A stretch of 64,000 nt of DNA from Verrucomicrobiia bacterium (GTDB lineage: Bacteria > Verrucomicrobiota > Verrucomicrobiia > Palsa-1439). The notes beneath the pieces were generated by a model that was not told the DNA's origin, did no database searches, and was given only the letters and a program-made list of their open reading frames with translations. Within the stretch, counting starts at the first letter, position 1; every line of letters begins with the position of its first letter. Positions 62,058-64,000 of the stretch are shown here, one piece after another. The position numbers and the translations under genes are program-made. The DNA lies in the NCBI GenBank assembly GCA_022072455.1, contig JAJVHY010000016.1:6032-70031 (forward strand). The letters run 5' to 3'.

Positions 62058-63947
62058 CTACTGCTTCTGAATCTTCAACGCCTTCATCCGCGAAGTCAGC
62101 GTGGACGGTTTCATCCCCAGCCGGGCCGCCGCGCCGTCCTTGCCGGCGACGCGCCACGCGGCGGCAGTCAGCGCGCGCTGGATGTTCTGGCGTTCGAGCT
62201 GCGCCAATTCGACGGCAGTGAGAATTGCGCCGGCCGGTGGCGCTGGTGACGCGACCGGCGAGTTTTCCGGCAGCGCGCGATCCAAATTCAACCGGCCGTC
62301 GCGCGCGGTGATGACGGCGCGTTCGATGACGTTCTGCAATTCGCGCACATTGCCGGGCCAATCGTAGGCGCGGAGTCTGCGGCGATCGTCCGCGGCAAGG
62401 CCGGTGACGTTTTGGCCGTGGCGCTTCGCGAAGCGTTTGACGAACGCTTCGGCCAGCAACACGACGTCGTCGCCCCGCTCGCGCAAGGCCGGCAGACTGA
62501 TCGGGAAAACGTTCAGCCGGTAGTAGAGGTCTTGCCGGAATTGGCCTTCGTGAACGGCTTTGCCGAGGTCGCGGTTGGTGGCGGCGACGACGCGGACGTT
62601 GACTTTGTGGGTGCGGGAACTGCCGACCGGCTCGAATTCACCCTCCTGCAACACGCGCAGGAGTTTGGCTTGGAGATCGAGCGAGAGATCGCCAATTTCG
62701 TCGAGGAAGATCGTGCCGCTATCCGCGAGGGCAAAGCGGCCATCGCGTTTGCCGGTGGCGCCGGTGAACGCGCCCTTTTCGTGACCAAAGAATTCGCTCT
62801 CCATCAAGGTCGCCGGGATGGCGGAACAGTTGACCTTGATGAGCGGCCGGTCGCGGCGCGGACTGCCGGCGTGGATGGCGCGGGCAATGAGTTCCTTGCC
62901 GGTGCCGGTCTCGCCGAGAATCAAGACAGTCGCGTCGGTCACGGCGACTTGTTGAATGTCTTTCAGGACCCGCAAGAGCGGCTCGCTGTGGCCGATGATT
63001 TCGTCGAACTGTTCGAGCGTGCGGATTTCTTCGCGGAGGTATTCGGCTTCGGCGGTGAGGGAGTGGATTTTGCGCTCGGCTTCGAGCCGGTCATTTACGT
63101 TGCGCAGCACAAGGGTGTAGAAGGCTTGCCGGTTTTGCTCGGAGCGCGCCAGCGATGCTTCCGCCGGGAAACCGCGGGTCTCGAGTCCGCCGGGAATCCA
63201 CATGAATTGCTGGCCGGCCGGCCGCGCGTCCAGTTCGCGCACGAGCGCTTTGAGTTTGCGACGCGAATCGGGCGCAAGGAACTGGCCGAAGTCCTGACCG
63301 GCGGCGGGCGCGAAAACTTTCTCGGCGGCCGGGTTGAACAAGGTGACCCGCAGGCCGGCATCGAGCTCGATGATGGCGTCCATGGCGCTGGTGATGAGGC
63401 GCCGGAGTTTTTCCTCGCGTTCGCGAACGGCTTTCTCGGCGCGCAGGCGGCGGAATTCAGCGGCGGCGCGGCTGGCGAAAATCTCAAACAACGCAAGCGC
63501 GCGCGGATTCGCCGGCATCGGTTTGTCGTCCAAGACGGCGAGATGCCCGAGAATGGCCTGGTCGGTATCGCGAAGGGCCAACCCGAGGTAACTGGCCGCC
63601 TGGCCAAACCGGGAATCGGTGTCGCCGGGGTAGAGTTGGAGGATGTTGTCAGGCACATGCACCCAGCGCATTTCTTCGATGCAGGTTTCGCAGGGCGTAC
63701 CGGTGATGTCGTAATCGAAGGGTTCTTGCCAATGATCCTTGATCCAGAACGAGAGGATGCGCAGGCGCCGCGTTTCCGGGACGAATTCGGTTACCCACGC
63801 GCCGTAGGTGCCGAGGACTTCGGCGAGGTTCTTGGTCAACGCCGCGAAAAACTTTTCGCCCGTTTCCGTGACCGTGCCTTCGACGATCCGGCGGAGCGCC
63901 ACGTCTTCACTGAGACCCGCAATGGGCAACGATTTGCCGTCTGCCAT
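62058..63947 (-). CDS. Sigma-54-dependent activator with GAF and PAS sensor domains
   Basis: A 629-residue regulator: a GAF-like domain (about 20-175, ending '[16 protein letters not shown]'), a PAS domain (about 185-295, '[20 protein letters not shown]'), an AAA+ domain (about 315-545) and a Fis-type HTH (about 590-629, '[19 protein letters not shown]'). Walker A is '[17 protein letters not shown]', the sigma-54 loop 'GAFTGA' is intact, and '[17 protein letters not shown]' is Walker B. It has no receiver domain, so it is an NtrC-like sensor type such as FhlA or NorR. The ATG at 63947 is preferred over a GTG three codons upstream. The sensed signal is unknown. Confidence 0.92.
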   Translation of the reverse strand: MADGKSLPIAGLSEDVALRRIVEGTVTETGEKFFAALTKNLAEVLGTYGAWVTEFVPETRRLRILSFWIKDHWQEPFDYDITGTPCETCIEEMRWVHVPDNILQLYPGDTDSRFGQAASYLGLALRDTDQAILGHLAVLDDKPMPANPRALALFEIFASRAAAEFRRLRAEKAVREREEKLRRLITSAMDAIIELDAGLRVTLFNPAAEKVFAPAAGQDFGQFLAPDSRRKLKALVRELDARPAGQQFMWIPGGLETRGFPAEASLARSEQNRQAFYTLVLRNVNDRLEAERKIHSLTAEAEYLREEIRTLEQFDEIIGHSEPLLRVLKDIQQVAVTDATVLILGETGTGKELIARAIHAGSPRRDRPLIKVNCSAIPATLMESEFFGHEKGAFTGATGKRDGRFALADSGTIFLDEIGDLSLDLQAKLLRVLQEGEFEPVGSSRTHKVNVRVVAATNRDLGKAVHEGQFRQDLYYRLNVFPISLPALRERGDDVVLLAEAFVKRFAKRHGQNVTGLAADDRRRLRAYDWPGNVRELQNVIERAVITARDGRLNLDRALPENSPVASPAPPAGAILTAVELAQLERQNIQRALTAAAWRVAGKDGAAARLGMKPSTLTSRMKALKIQKQ

Positions 63948-64000
63948 GAGTGCCACCAGCGAGAAAGACTACCGCCAATGCCGGTTTGGGCAAGCGCGGA

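Noticed and set aside
1-64000. tRNA, rRNA, CRISPR or intact insertion sequence
   Set aside because: A scan by eye for T-loop signatures, regular direct repeats with spacers and transposase motifs found none. A tool run (tRNAscan, CRISPR finder) would be needed to exclude them fully.

Overview
The window looks like one contig segment of a GC-rich, Gram-negative-type bacterium. My best placement is Verrucomicrobiota (Pedosphaera/Limisphaerales-like), inferred and not proven. Reasons: a giant secreted beta-rich protein ending in the 'RFYRIV' style C-terminus common in that phylum, an RHS/YD remnant of the same flavour, a Flp/Tad locus, several GT-C membrane proteins and a BBP2-like porin. I saw no rRNA, tRNA, CRISPR array or intact insertion sequence.

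Region by region. 1-2.9 kb: a cell-wall amidase, a small unknown protein and a gamma-class carbonic anhydrase. 2.5-10.4 kb: a Tad (Flp) pilus locus on the minus strand, flp / rcpC-rcpA-tadZ-tadA-tadB-tadC-DUF192. The 57-residue Flp pilin is too short for usual ORF cut-offs. 10.6-19.4 kb: six large polytopic GT-C-like membrane proteins. 19.4-20.8 kb: a sigma-54 activator (response regulator) directly upstream of one of those genes. Sequences matching the -24/-12 sigma-54 promoter lie upstream of flp, upstream of rcpC and upstream of this regulator, which suggests one regulon for pilus and surface glycans.

20.9-24.2 kb: fabI, a malonyl-CoA-synthetase-like ligase and its coupled AraC regulator. 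24.2-27.8 kb: a sugar module (Gfo/Idh/MocA oxidoreductase, FG-GAP protein, GH4 glycosidase). 27.9-31.6 kb: a secreted unknown protein, an MFS transporter, a MOT1-like oxyanion transporter, DUF190 and crcB. 31.7-42.5 kb: a 3615-residue secreted protein with four exact-period 462-bp repeats near its N-terminus, then CARDB, Calx-beta, Ig-like and PKD modules. 42.7-45.4 kb: an ankyrin protein, clpS-DUF2017-DUF2007, and class II aldolase.

45.5-47.4 kb is a gene graveyard: a metalloprotease fragment, a frameshifted RHS fragment and an XRE-regulator tail lie next to one another. 47.5-52.3 kb: a phage-like coiled-coil membrane protein, a lipoprotein containing three in-frame copies of a 72-bp palindromic element, and a porin. 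52.3-58.4 kb: a putrescine-type aminotransferase, two aldehyde dehydrogenases and an AspT-type transporter, probably for amine/amino-acid catabolism. 58.5-64 kb: MscS, RtcB, OsmC, a GNAT acetyltransferase and a GAF-PAS sigma-54 activator.

Starts were moved from the longest ORF to an internal ATG/GTG wherever overlap, ribosome-binding site or signal peptide argued for it. Functional calls rest on reading motifs by eye; no database search was run.
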